From Piper betle (Eukaryota > Streptophyta > Magnoliopsida > Piperales > Piperaceae): a stretch of DNA of 64,000 bases. A program made the translations under genes and the position numbers. Location of the stretch: the NCBI GenBank assembly GCA_033002965.1, contig JAURVB010014859.1, positions 87,252 to 151,251 of the forward strand, given 5' to 3'. The notes under the pieces are model-generated. The model made no database searches. It was not told the DNA's origin and saw only the letters and a list, made by a program, of their open reading frames with translations. Below, one piece after another: positions 24,712 to 37,600 of the stretch; positions within the stretch are counted from its first letter, which is position 1, and every line of letters begins with the position of its first letter.

Positions 24712-26100
24712 CTATTACGGTTCTGCTAACAAATTACAAACACTTGAACTAAATCATCAAGTGGTGAATTAGAGATTAAAACATTCAATCACAACCACTG
24801 ACTTGTAGGGAACCATAAACAATTCATGCAACATAATAACATACTAATATCCATGAAAAAAACAAATAAACTAAAACCAAAGCATAATGTTCTCCTATGC
24901 AATTTTATGCTCACCAACCATGAAAAAGAACATAACTTTTAATTGGAAAGATTTCATGTTCTCAACCATCTCACACCTGCTAAATAACATACTACATAAG
25001 CTTTCCCAGTTCATCAAGTTGTTTAATCCCTCCAAAGAAAAAAACAAGATCATGTGTATGGAGGAAGCTGGGGTGACCTAACGTTGGCTTTAACCCAAAT
25101 CCCCCACGATCTGGGTAGGGAGTTGGGGAGGCCAAGGCCTCAAACCCCCTCCCTCACAGCAAATTAAAAAAAAAAATCAAATAAGTGAAGGCAATTAAAA
25201 TCAAATTTCTATAGAACATCTGGTCCAATTCTATATCCATATAAAAAATAGTTTTGAGCCAGAGATTCTGAGAATGGGCTTCCTATAAAAATTGAATGTA
25301 TAAAAAGAGAGAGAGAGAAAAGAGGAGGAGGAAGAAACCCAGAAAAGAAAAAGTAGTAAACTAATAAATTTGTAATTTGTTGTAGTAAATAAAAAAACAG
25401 ATTTATAACTAATATTTAAATAAAAATTTTAAATAGCAACATAAATTAATTGAAATATCAATTCAAAGATTTACAATCATTATAAAGAATAAATTACATT
25501 CTACTAGGTACATCAAACTCATTAGAAATTTTTTAAAAACAAACATCTCAATTATTCATGACCAACTTCAACAAAGATCAAAACATATTCACCCATCATA
25601 AACAACAATTAAAACAAAGATGTTAAGATGTTGATGGAGGAGTAAAACAGGAAACAGAAAAAAGAAAAAATTGTCTGTTGTCAACGCTGACATTGTCGCC
25701 GGCAAGCATCATCAGTAGTGGCCGCCGGCGAACTCCAGCCATCCCTGTGTATGCAAATTGTTAGAATAGTTTGTTATCTATCCCACCCATAAAATTTTTG
25801 TTCAATTTATTTTCTTCCTGTGTAGCGTAGGACAACAGCCAACATGTGTCCGAATCTGAGAAGGAAGCAGAAGCAGCAAATCTTTATCATACTATTTTCT
25901 TCCTTACCCCACCAATCTTCTCTGTTCCAAGTCTTAGATAAACAAAAAACAAAAAAACAAACCCGTTCGCGTTTGTCGCCGACGAGGGTAGCCGGCGGTG
26001 GCTGACGGAGGGAATCGCCGGCGGTGGTCGTTGACGGCGGCACGGGCGGTGGCGCTAGAAAAGGTCGCTCATCTGCTACAAGGTAGGAACGTGGGCTTGT
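24712..26100 (-). other. Leader and promoter region of the PDRG1-like gene
   Basis: No coding exon upstream of the ATG at 24711 is convincing. A GC-rich patch at 25690-26060, reading GCCGCCGG-type words on the minus strand, is a good candidate for the first noncoding exon and promoter, with an AT-rich intron between. A patch near 25050-25150 resembles a worn repeat. Confidence 0.35.
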
Positions 26101-28128
26101 TGTGAGGTCGGGTGAGCGTCTAGCTTATATGTCCACCACTACCAGTTTCTACCTCTTTAACATCTTTTGCTACGAGGAATGTAAGAGATATTTATTTTTA
26201 TAGATATTTTAATTTCATCCCGTATTTTTTTAAGATAATAATTTGTATATAGATTAATATTTTTTTAATTTTTAGATTAAAAAAACCCGTGATACCTATT
26301 AAAAAAGAATAAATAAAAATGAACGGAGAAAAAAATAGAATCTAAAAATCCAAAGTGCTGTCCTTAAAAGAAAAATGGCGGGAATTAATTAATTTAAATA
26401 TTTTGATTGCCTTATAACATTAAAAAAAGTATTATTGTAAGAGTTTATCGTATTTATGATTTTTGCTGTATAAATTTGAAAAAGACAACTTTACTCTTAC
26501 TCCTCAATTTTGGTTGGTTTTTAAATCCACTCTATCGAAAATCACTCTGATCCAAAATTTATGGAATAGTTGTTATTTTTAAATGTATTTCCTTTGAATC
26601 AAAAATATAGATAATATTCCTCTATGTTGTAAATTTTAGGTAACACTACCCTTGGTAAAGGCAAAGGTATAAGACTGTCAACGCATTCCAAGCCTTTGAT
26701 GTTTAATTAAATTATTTCTTCGATAATATATATATATATATATATATATATCCTAAATAAAAATATAATATTAACTAAAAAAAATTAAATAATAAAAGAA
26801 AGAAATTAATGTAATTGTGAGATCTCTCAAATTAATTTAACATCTAATACTTATTAGAGTAAGATCATATTTATAAGTGAGAATAAACTGTACAATTTTA
26901 ATTTGGTTAGCTACTTTTGAGTAAAGGACTTAGTTTATTATATTATACTTTAGGCCGGGTTGATCTAAACATATTAAATTTAATAAATAACTTAACTCAT
27001 TATATTGTATTTTGGGTCGAGTTGTTACAAACAATCCAAACCTATTAAATTGCCTAAATTTAAATTCATCCCTTAATTAAAAATTGGATTAACTTAAAAA
27101 ATAGAAAATTCAGAAATATTTAAAACAAAAAATTAGTATGCATGCGGAAAATCATGATTGAAATAATTGTAAAAAATCATGATTGAAATAATGTAATTTT
27201 AAATTTTACACTTAAGTAAACTTTAATTAATGTCATTTGAGAAAATTAAATATATATAAAAACATGTTGATTTTCTTTTCTCTATGAATATTTGGTGATC
27301 TTGAAAATTCATTAGGGTCAAAAGAAATTTATGATTGTCTAAAATAATAATAATAATAAATAAAAAATGACGTGCTTATAAAACATTAAATTTTATTATG
27401 TGTGCATAAGTAAGAAATTAGAATGAGATCATCATTTAATTATTAAAAAAACTAGTCACAAATGTAATAATATTCATGAGAAGAATATACTTTACGGCTC
27501 ATCAACTTTTTATAAAAAATAACACTTTTTAATACTTATTATATATGTAATTACATAATAATAAGAAGTGAGGTAAGAGATATTTTTTATGCTTCGGCGG
27601 ATTTTACAAACACAAAGATAAAGAGATGGCGACGTCAATATTGACAAAAATGAGGCTGGACAGTTTAATATAATTTGATCTTGAGCACTCACTACTGTAG
27701 TTTGAGCATGAGTCATTAAAAGTGGAGTTTAATATTATTTTTAAATATATAATTTTAATTATATAATATTTTAATAATTTTAATTTTTTTTAATAATTTT
27801 TGTATAAAATAATACAGTGTGTTAAAAGTTTGAGTTTATATATATAATTCTAATGTTTTGAACCAAATCAAGTATCATTGTATTTGTATTTGGTTTATAT
27901 TTAAATTATGATAGCTCAAAATTAATATCATGTGAAGTTAAATTTTGAACCGACTTGAAATCTTATTTAAAGCGTTCAATAATGGTTTTTATTCTATTTA
28001 AATAGTTTTGAATTGAGTCAAAATCTATTTATAATTCGACCAAATTCAAACTCGACTTTTATCTTAAATATTAAATCACAAACAAAAATGATATTCTTTA
28101 AAACTATGTAAGAACACAATAGTGTATA
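26101..28128. other. AT-rich intergenic region
   Basis: No gene is seen. There is a (TA)n run at about 26725-26751 and a short tandem duplication of AAAATCATGATTGAAATAAT at about 27148-27195. Confidence 0.5.
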
Positions 28129-31100
28129 TGTAAAACCCGTGACTCGAGTCAGGGTTTTACGTTACCGAACCAGTCAGTTCGACCGTTGGTTCGAGTAGAG
28201 TCAGTTTCATTAACCGCGTGCTGAGTCGAGACCAGCCGTGAGTTATGAGCGATGAGAGTCAGGTGTACCTCGAATATATGATGATAACATCGAGAAGATG
28301 GTGAGAAATGAGTTATCAGAATATATGAAAGTATGCAGTATTTTTTTCTTTTATATGTTTGATCGTAGAAATAGTTTTAGGCCGAATAACGCGTTAGGAC
28401 GCGTTGGATTATATTCGGGTGGGTTATTAGTTATAGAGCATGCCATTTGGATGTTGTTGTGTTTGTTTTATTTTATGGAATTTTTTCATATTTTTATAGA
28501 ATTTTTTTAGAATTTATTACGAACTAGTTATTATTTTGACTCAAGTCGGAATCAAGTCAATACTAAATTACGAGTTTGCCATTGAGAACACTTCTTCTCC
28601 CTCCCGACCCTTCTTCCACCTAAACCCTCGCCGCCACTGTGGTGTGCTGCCGCCGTCGCCGCCGACGCCGTGCTGCTGCTGATCGTCGCCGCCCCGCCTT
28701 GCCGTGCCGTCGCCGTGCCGCCACGACCAACCCCGGCCAGCGATTGCCTGCCAACGCGCCGCCGCGACTCCACGAGGCCGCCTCGGCCGTTGCCACTTCG
28801 GGCCGGATTCCGCCGCCGCGGCTGTGACCCCGACAACCACCTCCTCGCCTTCGCCGACATTTCCCCCACCATCCCGAGCGCCGTCGAGGCCGGCCGGAGC
28901 ACGCCGACGCCGCCGCCCATTTTCGACGCCGCCGTCGACGGCCACCGCCGCCTCGGTTACCCTGTTTGACACCACCATCGGACCGAGCTCGTCGAGCTGG
29001 TGCCGATAGACCCTCTGATTGCCCCGTCCCGAATCATCGCCAGAAAACCGTCGAAATCCGCCGGAAAACCGCCGATACTCGCCGGAAAACCGCCGGAACT
29101 GCCGAAAAATTGGATTCGGGGAAATTCGCCGGATCATCCGCCGAACGCACCCAGTCCAATCTGATCGGACTTCGGACGCCGCTAGGTGCCGAATTCGAGT
29201 TTCGAGCCGCGAAACGGAAACCCTAGCCGTCGCCGATTTTCGACGACGCAAGGTATAATTTATTTTAACTTAATTAATTGAAAGTATTGATTATTAGAAT
29301 TTGCATGCTATGATTGATGAATTGTGCATTGTAATTACTTATATAAATATGGATTTGATTTAGAATAAAATATGAAATTTGTGGAATCGTGTGGTGTTAA
29401 AAATAGAAGTTATGAAACTAATTAGGGTTATTAGGTAATGATCATGATCTAATGCAAACTAGCCTAAGTAGACTTGCTAGAATTGATATAGGTTAATGTA
29501 AAACCCACGATTCGAGTTAGGGTTTTATATTCAGAACCGGTCGGGTCGACCGTTATTTTTTCGAGTTGAGTCAGTTTCAGGACACGTGTACCGAGCCGAC
29601 GCCGGTCGCGTGTATGAGCTATGAGGGTCATGCGTACCCAAGTATATGATGATAACGTCATGAACACAGCAGAACAGAATGAGTTATCAGAATATATAAG
29701 AGTATGCTAGTGATTTTTTTTATTTTTATATATAGTGGATCGTAGAATTAATATTAGGCTGTTTACCGCGTTAGGACGCGTTCGGGCAGTTTGGGTGGGT
29801 TGATAGTTCTAGAGCATGTCATTATAATTTTTTTGGTGTTGTTTGATTTTACGGGATTTTTCCCGATTTTTATGAAATTTTTTAGGATTTAATACGAGTT
29901 AGTTATGATACTTGACTCGAGCCGGAGACGAGTCAAGTATTATTTACGAGTTTGCCACCACACACACCCCCGACGTTTCTCCCCCACGCCCAAACCCTCG
30001 TGCCGCGCCGCCCCCGTTCGCGCGCCACCGCCGCCGCTGTCGGCGCCGCCCGGCCGTCGACCGACGCCGCCCAGCTCGGCGACGCCGTCGCCATGCTGCC
30101 CCGACCAAGCCCGGCCGCCATCGGGCCGCCGCGACGCGAGGAAGCCACGCCGCGACGCCGCGCCCGCGTTGCGCTCCCGTCGCCGATTCCGCCGCCGGCG
30201 ACCAACGCCGCCGTGATCGATCGGTCGCCACAGCACCTTCGACCCCCTAGCAGCCTTCCCCGACCGGAGCGGAGGCCATCGCCGCCGTGGCCGGCCGGAT
30301 CTAGCGACCCATCGCCGCCGGCCCTGTTTTAGCCAATTTCCGGCGAGCCACTGCCTCGGCCGACCACGTCGACCTCATAGATGAGTCGGGCTCGTCGAGC
30401 CGGTTCCGAGGGTACCCAACACGACCCCTTTCCGGCTAGTAGACGCCACCGGCAATAGTCGCCGGAAAACCACCGGAAGTCGCCGGAAAACCGCCCGCAA
30501 CTGCCGGGAAACCGCCGGAAATCGGAATTTCTGGAATTCGCCGGAATTCACCGGATCTTCCGCGGGGCTCACCCGGTGGAGCCCGATCGAGCTTCGGACG
30601 CCGAGGAGCGCCGAATTCGAGCTTCGAGGCGCGCGACGGAACCCTAACCGTCGCCGATTGCCGACGACGTGAGGTATAATTACCTCCGACTTGATTATTT
30701 AAAGTTGATAATGATTGTTAGCACAGCATGCTAGGATTTATGATGTGATTGATAGTGAATGGAGGTTAAGTGATTTAATGAAGTAAGTAGATTGAGCAGG
30801 ATAATCGAGTAATGTAACTTAGGAAAAATACAATAAAATTGGTAGGAATAGGATGAGTAGAATTATTTTCATATTTATGATTAGGGATGTAATTAAATGT
30901 TTAATGATGGATGAAACGATGAGTCGCATGATGTGATTAATGACTAATTAGGGATAAAATGATAAGTTACATGCATGATTTGGATGGGTGAATGTAGGTG
31001 ATCTAATGAGATAGATCGAGTTGGATCATGATAATGGATCACGACAGAAGTTAGAAAAACACAATAAAATTGGTATGACTAGGATGAGTTAGAATCATTT

Positions 31101-34100
31101 AAATTCATGATTATTTAACTGTTGCTGGATTGTTGATGATTGAATTGTGATTGATGTGTGTTGAGTTTGATGCATCATTTAGTTAGCGGGCGTTAGTATT
31201 TAGTTTTGATGTGTAGGTACGGAGTAGGAGCTCGCCGCCTAGGCGCGATGACACGCTTGGAGCTTCTACCAGGTCCGTTTAGGACTCGTCTTGTTTTACG
31301 CTCTTCCATTGTATGTTTATTTTATTATTGCAGGGCGGGTTAAGTGGCGTTTTATTGGATCCCACTTAACTCGGGCCATTTAATCGAATATTTCCGGATT
31401 AATAACCCCTCGAGGATGAGATCCCTCGAGGATGATTTCGAAAACAAGATCCACCACAAGTTGCCTTCGGGCCTATTATATGAATCCCTTCCCAGGCCTA
31501 TATATATAGTTTTATCGAGTTTTCAGTGAGACGAGAGATGGAGAAACCGACTGCACGTACCATGCAGAGGATGCCGTGACAGTCAAAGCGGGCTCTGGAT
31601 TAGTGCCAGCGGACTGTTCCATTCCCGAGGGATCCTGACAACTCCGCGTTTGAGTTCCTCACACCCGGAGAACGTGGAGGTTTACGGGTACTGTTTAGTA
31701 CAGCGCATGTCCGGACTTGTGGTTCAAAGGGTACTAAAGGCGACTGCCTGAGAGTACTCGGCCTTCGTGCTCAAGGCCAGGAGAAATATGGAGGTAAGGA
31801 GAGGGCTTAGGATAAAGTTTCACGAGAAGTACTGAAAAGAAGTGCTGAGAGTAGCACAGTACCAGCAGCAGTAAGTTCGGGATGCTACCGGGTCTGCAGC
31901 CCAGTGGCTCCTCAGTAGTGCCCTTCAGAGTGTTCTTGAGGAAGTATATGGTTTTCTTTCATATGAGAGTTTGCTCTCATAGCCAGCTTGTTATAGTTAT
32001 TTTATTTTCCGGACCAGTAACGCTTGTTACTGACGTTTTTCTTATATATATGTAGGTGATAAGCACGAGATGGATGGCCGGCCAGGACGGAGGAGCAATA
32101 AGGTCTTCTGCACACACACATCGGGTGATTGAATGTTTAATATTTTGTTTATGATGTTATTTTATAAACATGCTATGAGTAAATGTTTGAGGCTTGACAA
32201 TGAGATGAAATGAAATGATCAGAGTAGCGCAGCAAAAGTGTGATGGGTTGAAACCCAAGCTTCAGAATGAGAGTATAGTAAATTAGATTCTGCGTGAATG
32301 AAATTGTTTGATACTTGATTATATATATTTTTATATGTATATTTGACAGGGTGGCCCTAATTGCATTTTTAGGGGAAATTCTGTCCGTCATATTTCAAAA
32401 CTTTTATTAATTTTTATCGGGATGGTTTTGGTGTGTACTCTGACTTGCATGTCATTCATGTAGTACCATGTTAGGTTTGTGTATTCATCCATGCATTGCG
32501 AGTTGTATCTTCATCTTAAGACGCCGAGATTGGATCCGCATGAGTTAGGTTCGGGTTAGCCGACTTAACCGGGGCCTGTAACATGCCGGTTCGGTTCACG
32601 AGTGTGGACCGGATTTGGGGTGTTACAGTTAATGTGTGTTGATTGATGCGTGATTGTGTTGATTGTGCGTGCATGATATAGGATGTGTGATTCATCATGC
32701 GGGCGTTAGTTTTTAGCTTGATTGTGTAGGTACGGTGTAGGAGCTCGCCGCCTAGGCGCGTGGACCCGTTTGGAGATTCTACCAGGTCCGTTTAGGACTC
32801 GTTCTCTGATTTACGCTACTCTCTTGTGTATTTGATTTATTATGTGCAGGACGAGTTAAGTGGCGTTTTATCGAATCCCACTTAACTCGGGTCATTTAGC
32901 CAACGATTTTCCGGATTAATAACCCTCGAGGATGAGATCCCTTGAGTTTGTTTTCGAACTTCAGATCCAGCTCACGTTGCCTTCGGGCCTATTGTATAAA
33001 TCCCAACCTAGACCTATATATATGTATAGTTTTCGTGTTTTTGTGAGAGATTGAATGAGGGAAATCCGACTACCATGCTACGCGAGCGGGCACGTGTGTG
33101 TCGACAGTGGGCTCTGGAATGGTGTGCGGGCCGTTTCATTCCCGAGGGATCCTGACAACTCCACCTTTGAGTTCCTCAAACCCGAAGAAGTGTGGAGGTT
33201 CACGGGTACTGCATTGCAGCGCATGTTTAGACTTGTGGTTTCAAAGGGTACTGAAGGCGACTCCCTGAGAGTACTCGGCCTTCGTGCTCAAGGCCAGGAG
33301 TAATATGGAAGGTGCAGAGGGCGGAAAGGAATGAGATTTGACGCGAGAAGCAATAGAGAAATGGCCGAGGCATGAGAATGTGAAAGATAGGGGGACGCTG
33401 TCAACCCGAGGGCGACGGCTCCCGTATGTGCCCTGATGAGAGTTCTTGAGGAAGTATATGGTTTTCATTCAACAGGAGAGTTTGCTCTCCTGTGCCAGAT
33501 TGATATTAGTTATTTTTCGGGCCGGTAACACTCGTTACTGACGGTTTTTCTATATATATGTAGGTGAGGAATGCGAGCGATGAAAGCTGTCGGGACTGCG
33601 GAGGAGTAGCACAGAACCGCGCACACATGTACCTGCCGCGTGTAACGTATAATGACGGTGTGTTATTGCTATGTGAATGATAATTTTGATGTGTTTGTTT
33701 AGATAAATTGCTTGATATGAAATGAATGGATAAATATGAATGAGTAGTGAGTTTGGAGTTTAGGCTCAGTTCAATTGAAACGAAAGAGATAGCGATGAAT
33801 GCTACGGTAGATTATCATGTTTTATCGTATTTTGATAAAATATTTACATACCTTGTTGTGGATAATTTTTAATTAAAATTTTCTTGCCATTGCATGGTTT
33901 TGTTTTGCTTGCACATCATAGCATGCATGTAGGACTACGTTAGAACCCACGCATCCCATTCATGCATTTCACATTTGCATCTCCATCTTGAAACGCCGAG
34001 AGTAGATCCTGGTCGGCTTAACCGAATCTAGTAGATTAGCGAACGGTTCGGTCGCCGGTGACATTTCCGGGTCGGTTCACGGGTGAGCCGAAATGGGGTG

Positions 34101-34105
34101 TTACA
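28129..34105 (+). mobile_element. Solo LTR A, interrupted by LTR B
   Basis: It starts TGTAAAACCC and ends GGGGTGTTACA, the TG...CA ends of an LTR, and is flanked by identical 5-bp target duplications GTATA (28124-28128 and 34106-34110). Without the nested copy (29497-32627 plus one 5-bp duplication) it is 2841 bp. It has no protein-coding content, and a second LTR of the same insertion is absent, so it is a solo LTR left by recombination. The first 0.5 kb is AT-rich, followed by a CpG-dense block (28600-29250). The second half (from 32633) carries family landmarks such as GGAGCTCGCCGCCTAGGCGC and a TATATATATGTAGGTGA box (33549). It belongs to the same LTR family as the chromovirus at the right of the window. 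Confidence 0.9.
29497..32627 (+). mobile_element. Solo LTR B, nested in LTR A
   Basis: It starts TGTAAAACCC and ends GGGGTGTTACA, with perfect 5-bp duplications GTTAA at 29492-29496 and 32628-32632. Length is 3131 bp. It has the same orientation and order of landmarks as LTR A: opening inverted motif, CpG-dense block (29950-30665), GGAGCTCGCCGCCTAGGCGC (about 31228), TATATATATAG (31500), GTACTCGGCCTTCG (31755), the TATATATATGTAG box (32043) and the closing GGGGTGTTACA. LTR A resumes exactly after the second GTTAA, proving that B inserted later. No coding region is present. Confidence 0.92.
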
Positions 34106-34110
34106 GTATA

Positions 34111-34444
34111 AATTATTAATGATTATATATAACAAGATATTAAGTACATGACTTAAGTTGTGCTAAATATTTGGTTGAAGTATAGTTTTTGAGCCAAATT
34201 TGAGAAGAAACTCATGTATAATCTAGTGCACAATGTTCTGCCTGATTCGCAAATATGTTTTGTTCAAAAAAATAATTAAATAATAAGATAAATTTTAATA
34301 ATTTATTATCATTGACTTTTAATTATCGTTTTATTAATAAAAAATAAAGAATACATGTATTTAAAACTTTTTTTTATACAAATATGAACTTCGAATCAAT
34401 CAAATCAATTAAACACAAACCCTGAAATAACTTTATTTGACATC
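34111..34444. other. AT-rich spacer
   Basis: No feature is seen between the right target duplication of LTR A and the RIF1-like promoter. Confidence 0.5.
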
Positions 34445-34616
34445 GAATCGGACTTTTTATCGAGCCCAACATCGTCGAGCCAAAAAGCCCAATGAAGCCC
34501 GTTATAATTAACCCACAACAGAGGCCCATGAAAATCCCAAATTGGCGCGCGCGGGTAAACAAGGACTCCTATTTCCCCTCCTACCCCACCGCCGGCCGAC
34601 TTCGTCGCCGAAAAAC
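34445..34616 (+). promoter_or_regulatory. Promoter region of the RIF1-like gene with GCCCA motifs
   Basis: GAGCCCAAC, AAGCCCAATGAAGCCC and GGCCCATG fall within 34463-34530, followed by GGCGCGCGCGGG. The GGCGCGC core resembles an E2F site, which would fit an S-phase gene. No TATA box is clear. Confidence 0.45.
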
Positions 34617-37600
34617 ATGGCGGATCCGATCTCCGACGCCGGCGCCGGTGATGTTTCGTCCCTGCTGCGCGCCTCCCTCGACGCCGGCGAGAATTCTGCC
34701 GCCTACTCGGCCTTCACGGAGCTTCAAGAGCGCTCTTTTGCGGAGCCCTCTTTGCTTCTGGCCTTGGCGCGGTGCGCGCCGGAGGTTCTCCCCGTTATCC
34801 TTTCGGATGTATTCAGCGAGGATGAAGGTGTGTGGGTGCTTGTATGTAGTGTCTAGTTCACTCTTTTTTGGTTTTTGTGGTTTATTTCTGGTTGTTGTTA
34901 GGGAGCATTGACTCTTTTTTGTTTTCTTGGCAGTGCTGGGCAGGCATTGAAGTGCTTAGAGTTTGTGGTGTGTGAGCCTGCCATCTTCGCTTCGTTCTCA
35001 GGTTTGCTCCATTTTGGACCTTTTTTGGTTACTATTAGTGAAGTCTTTGGCAAGTCTAACTGTAGTATTCATAAAAAGGTGGAAGTCGTTTGGAAATATA
35101 AAAGGTCTATCTTTGGTGCAGTAGCCTGCACATTTTAGGGGTGACATACTAAATTATGAAAGAAATTCATGGCTCTTGGTCCACAATAAATAAATAAGGG
35201 GTATTGATGAGGAGATTGGGAGAAGCATAAAGTTAGTGGAGCGAAGTAGATTTAATACATTGAAGGTCAGATTTTCAAATTGTGAACATTTGGTAGTTCT
35301 CGTTGTGTGTGCATCGGCTGAAACTTTCACTGGCTTAATAATGAAATTGTTGTTTAACCACTACTTTGCCATAATCAATAGGTTAGGATTGTCATTGCCT
35401 CTGCCAATATCATAATTGGTTGACATTATGATGACACTGGTTTGAGAATGTCTTGATACTCATTTCTTTCAGGTTGTAATTAAGTTGACAAGGCATCTTA
35501 ATGAAAAGATGAGAGAGTTGTCTTACATTTGGGCTTCTTTAATGTATAGAAGACTCCTTAGCTCTGACAAGAGAGAAAGGGACTTGCCAGAAAGATGCCT
35601 TCTCAAGACTAGATCATGCATCAGTTCTCCACCGACAAAGCTGCCAAGGTGTTCCTGAACTTTGTCCATATCATATTACAGAGTTTGTCTTTTCCCCTTA
35701 GCTGTTTTGACTTCTTTGATCTGTAAGTATATGTATCACTAAGTGATCAATTGCAGAGAAAGATAGATTAGTGATCGACTGATTGTGTTTTATTTGAGTT
35801 GACGCACTAGTCAGTCCTAGGAGAATCGATTGTGCCCCTATAAATGTAGTTTTCACTTGTCTTACGCAATATTGTTGCTGCAGTGAGTTCTGATGTTGAA
35901 AATTAAGTGCGGCTTAGTACGGGTCTGATGGATAAGATAATTGGATTGATTGTACATGTCTGGACTGATGACGGCTTTTGACAAGCCAATTTTATTTTTA
36001 ATGCTTTAAATGACCTAATAAGAACTTCAATCATCAAATTCTAGTCTCTTACCCTCTTTACTTTCAAAGATTTTAGTTGGATACTCAGGAAACTTCTATG
36101 AAGCTACCTCCAAAAAAGCTTTATGTTCAAATTATTGGAAGTAACCCCTCTTGCTTTTGAACATTTGATATTCACAATTTCATGTATAAAGAGAATATCG
36201 GCCTTTTATGAGTATGTGAAGAGTGAAGTGTAAGGATCTGTAATCTAAATGAACTGTTTCTGGTGTTGAGCTAATACACCAAAAAATTACTTGGAGAATG
36301 AGTGGTAGATTTTACCTGATAAAACACCCTTTCAGTTTTAACCGTCACTGGGGATTTGTTATGGTTCTAACAATGAATATCATATTTCTTATTGAAAAGA
36401 AAACAAACTATCTGCAAATATAGGATATTTTATTAATTTGATGTTGTTCATTTTTTCTATAGGTCTTGCTACAAGACATTGAACAAAGGCTACTTTCCGT
36501 AATGAAGGAAATGGTTCAGGATCAGGAAAAATATCTTCATACAATTCATGCATGGGGATGGTTTATCTGGATACTTGGAATTTCTGCTGCAAATAATAAG
36601 AATTTAATAAATGACATGTTGAAGATTCCAGAGAGGACGTTTTCCAGCTCAGAACCAAAAGATCTTATTGCATCTCTGGTATTTTAGTCCTATAAGATCT
36701 CTATATCTTATTAATAGAGCAGTGAAAGTTAGATGATTGATTGGTTCATCTCTACTCTGTTACCCAAAAGGCTATTTTGTGAATTTATGACTGCTGAGAA
36801 AAAAAATTTATGACTGTGCATGGTGTAAAGACAAATTGGATCATTTTGAAGCCTTTCTCATCTTAATATTCAATGCTCATTTACATTCATAAGAAACACT
36901 CCAACCAGAAATTTCTGAGGGAGTAAAGACTGGTGGATAGAAACTTGACACATATACAAACATGCATCAAAATGAGCCACAAGTTGGCAATGAACAACTG
37001 CTGGGTAGATTATAAATCAGTATTATGTCTGACTGCTGAATAGATTTATCTTTTTTGTTGAAAAATGATGCATGATTCCAGTTTTTTGGAATTGCTCCGT
37101 TTGCCATTTTGCAATTATTTTTTTGTTAGAAAAGAGCACAGAAAGTGCAAGCATATGTTATGTATGATGTTATTTTTTCAGACAGTTAGTGTTCTAGCAG
37201 TAAACTAAATTATTGATCACGTACTTTGTAATTAGCGATTTGGATGTCATATTTTTTGCAGGTAGCATGGGAAGCAATGATAGATGTATTTTTTTCAACC
37301 CAATTGTAACACTGTGAAGAAAAATGAAGTGATTGATCCCAAGAAAATGAAATTCATGGAATGAAAAGCCTTTTAAAAAGCATGAAACTAACAATGACAC
37401 CTTTGGTAAAGATTTTGTCAAGGAGTACATATGAGTAGTCTATTCGTTCAGCCTGTTTAAACTGAGGCGCAACCTTCTGCTTAAACTAGATAGTTCCATT
37501 GTAAATCCTTCAATTGTGAAGGCTGCCTTAGAACCTGTGCTTGAAGCATTCAAGGTTTAACAGTCAGAGTTCCTGGTTGTGGTCTATGTGTCTTGACCTT

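Noticed and set aside
28552..29258. Arginine/proline-rich reading frames on both strands
   Set aside because: They fall in the CpG-dense block of LTR A; frames open in several phases at once and none is kept in LTR B or C.
29905..30332. Overlapping alanine/arginine/proline-rich reading frames
   Set aside because: Same CpG-dense block in LTR B; composition effect.
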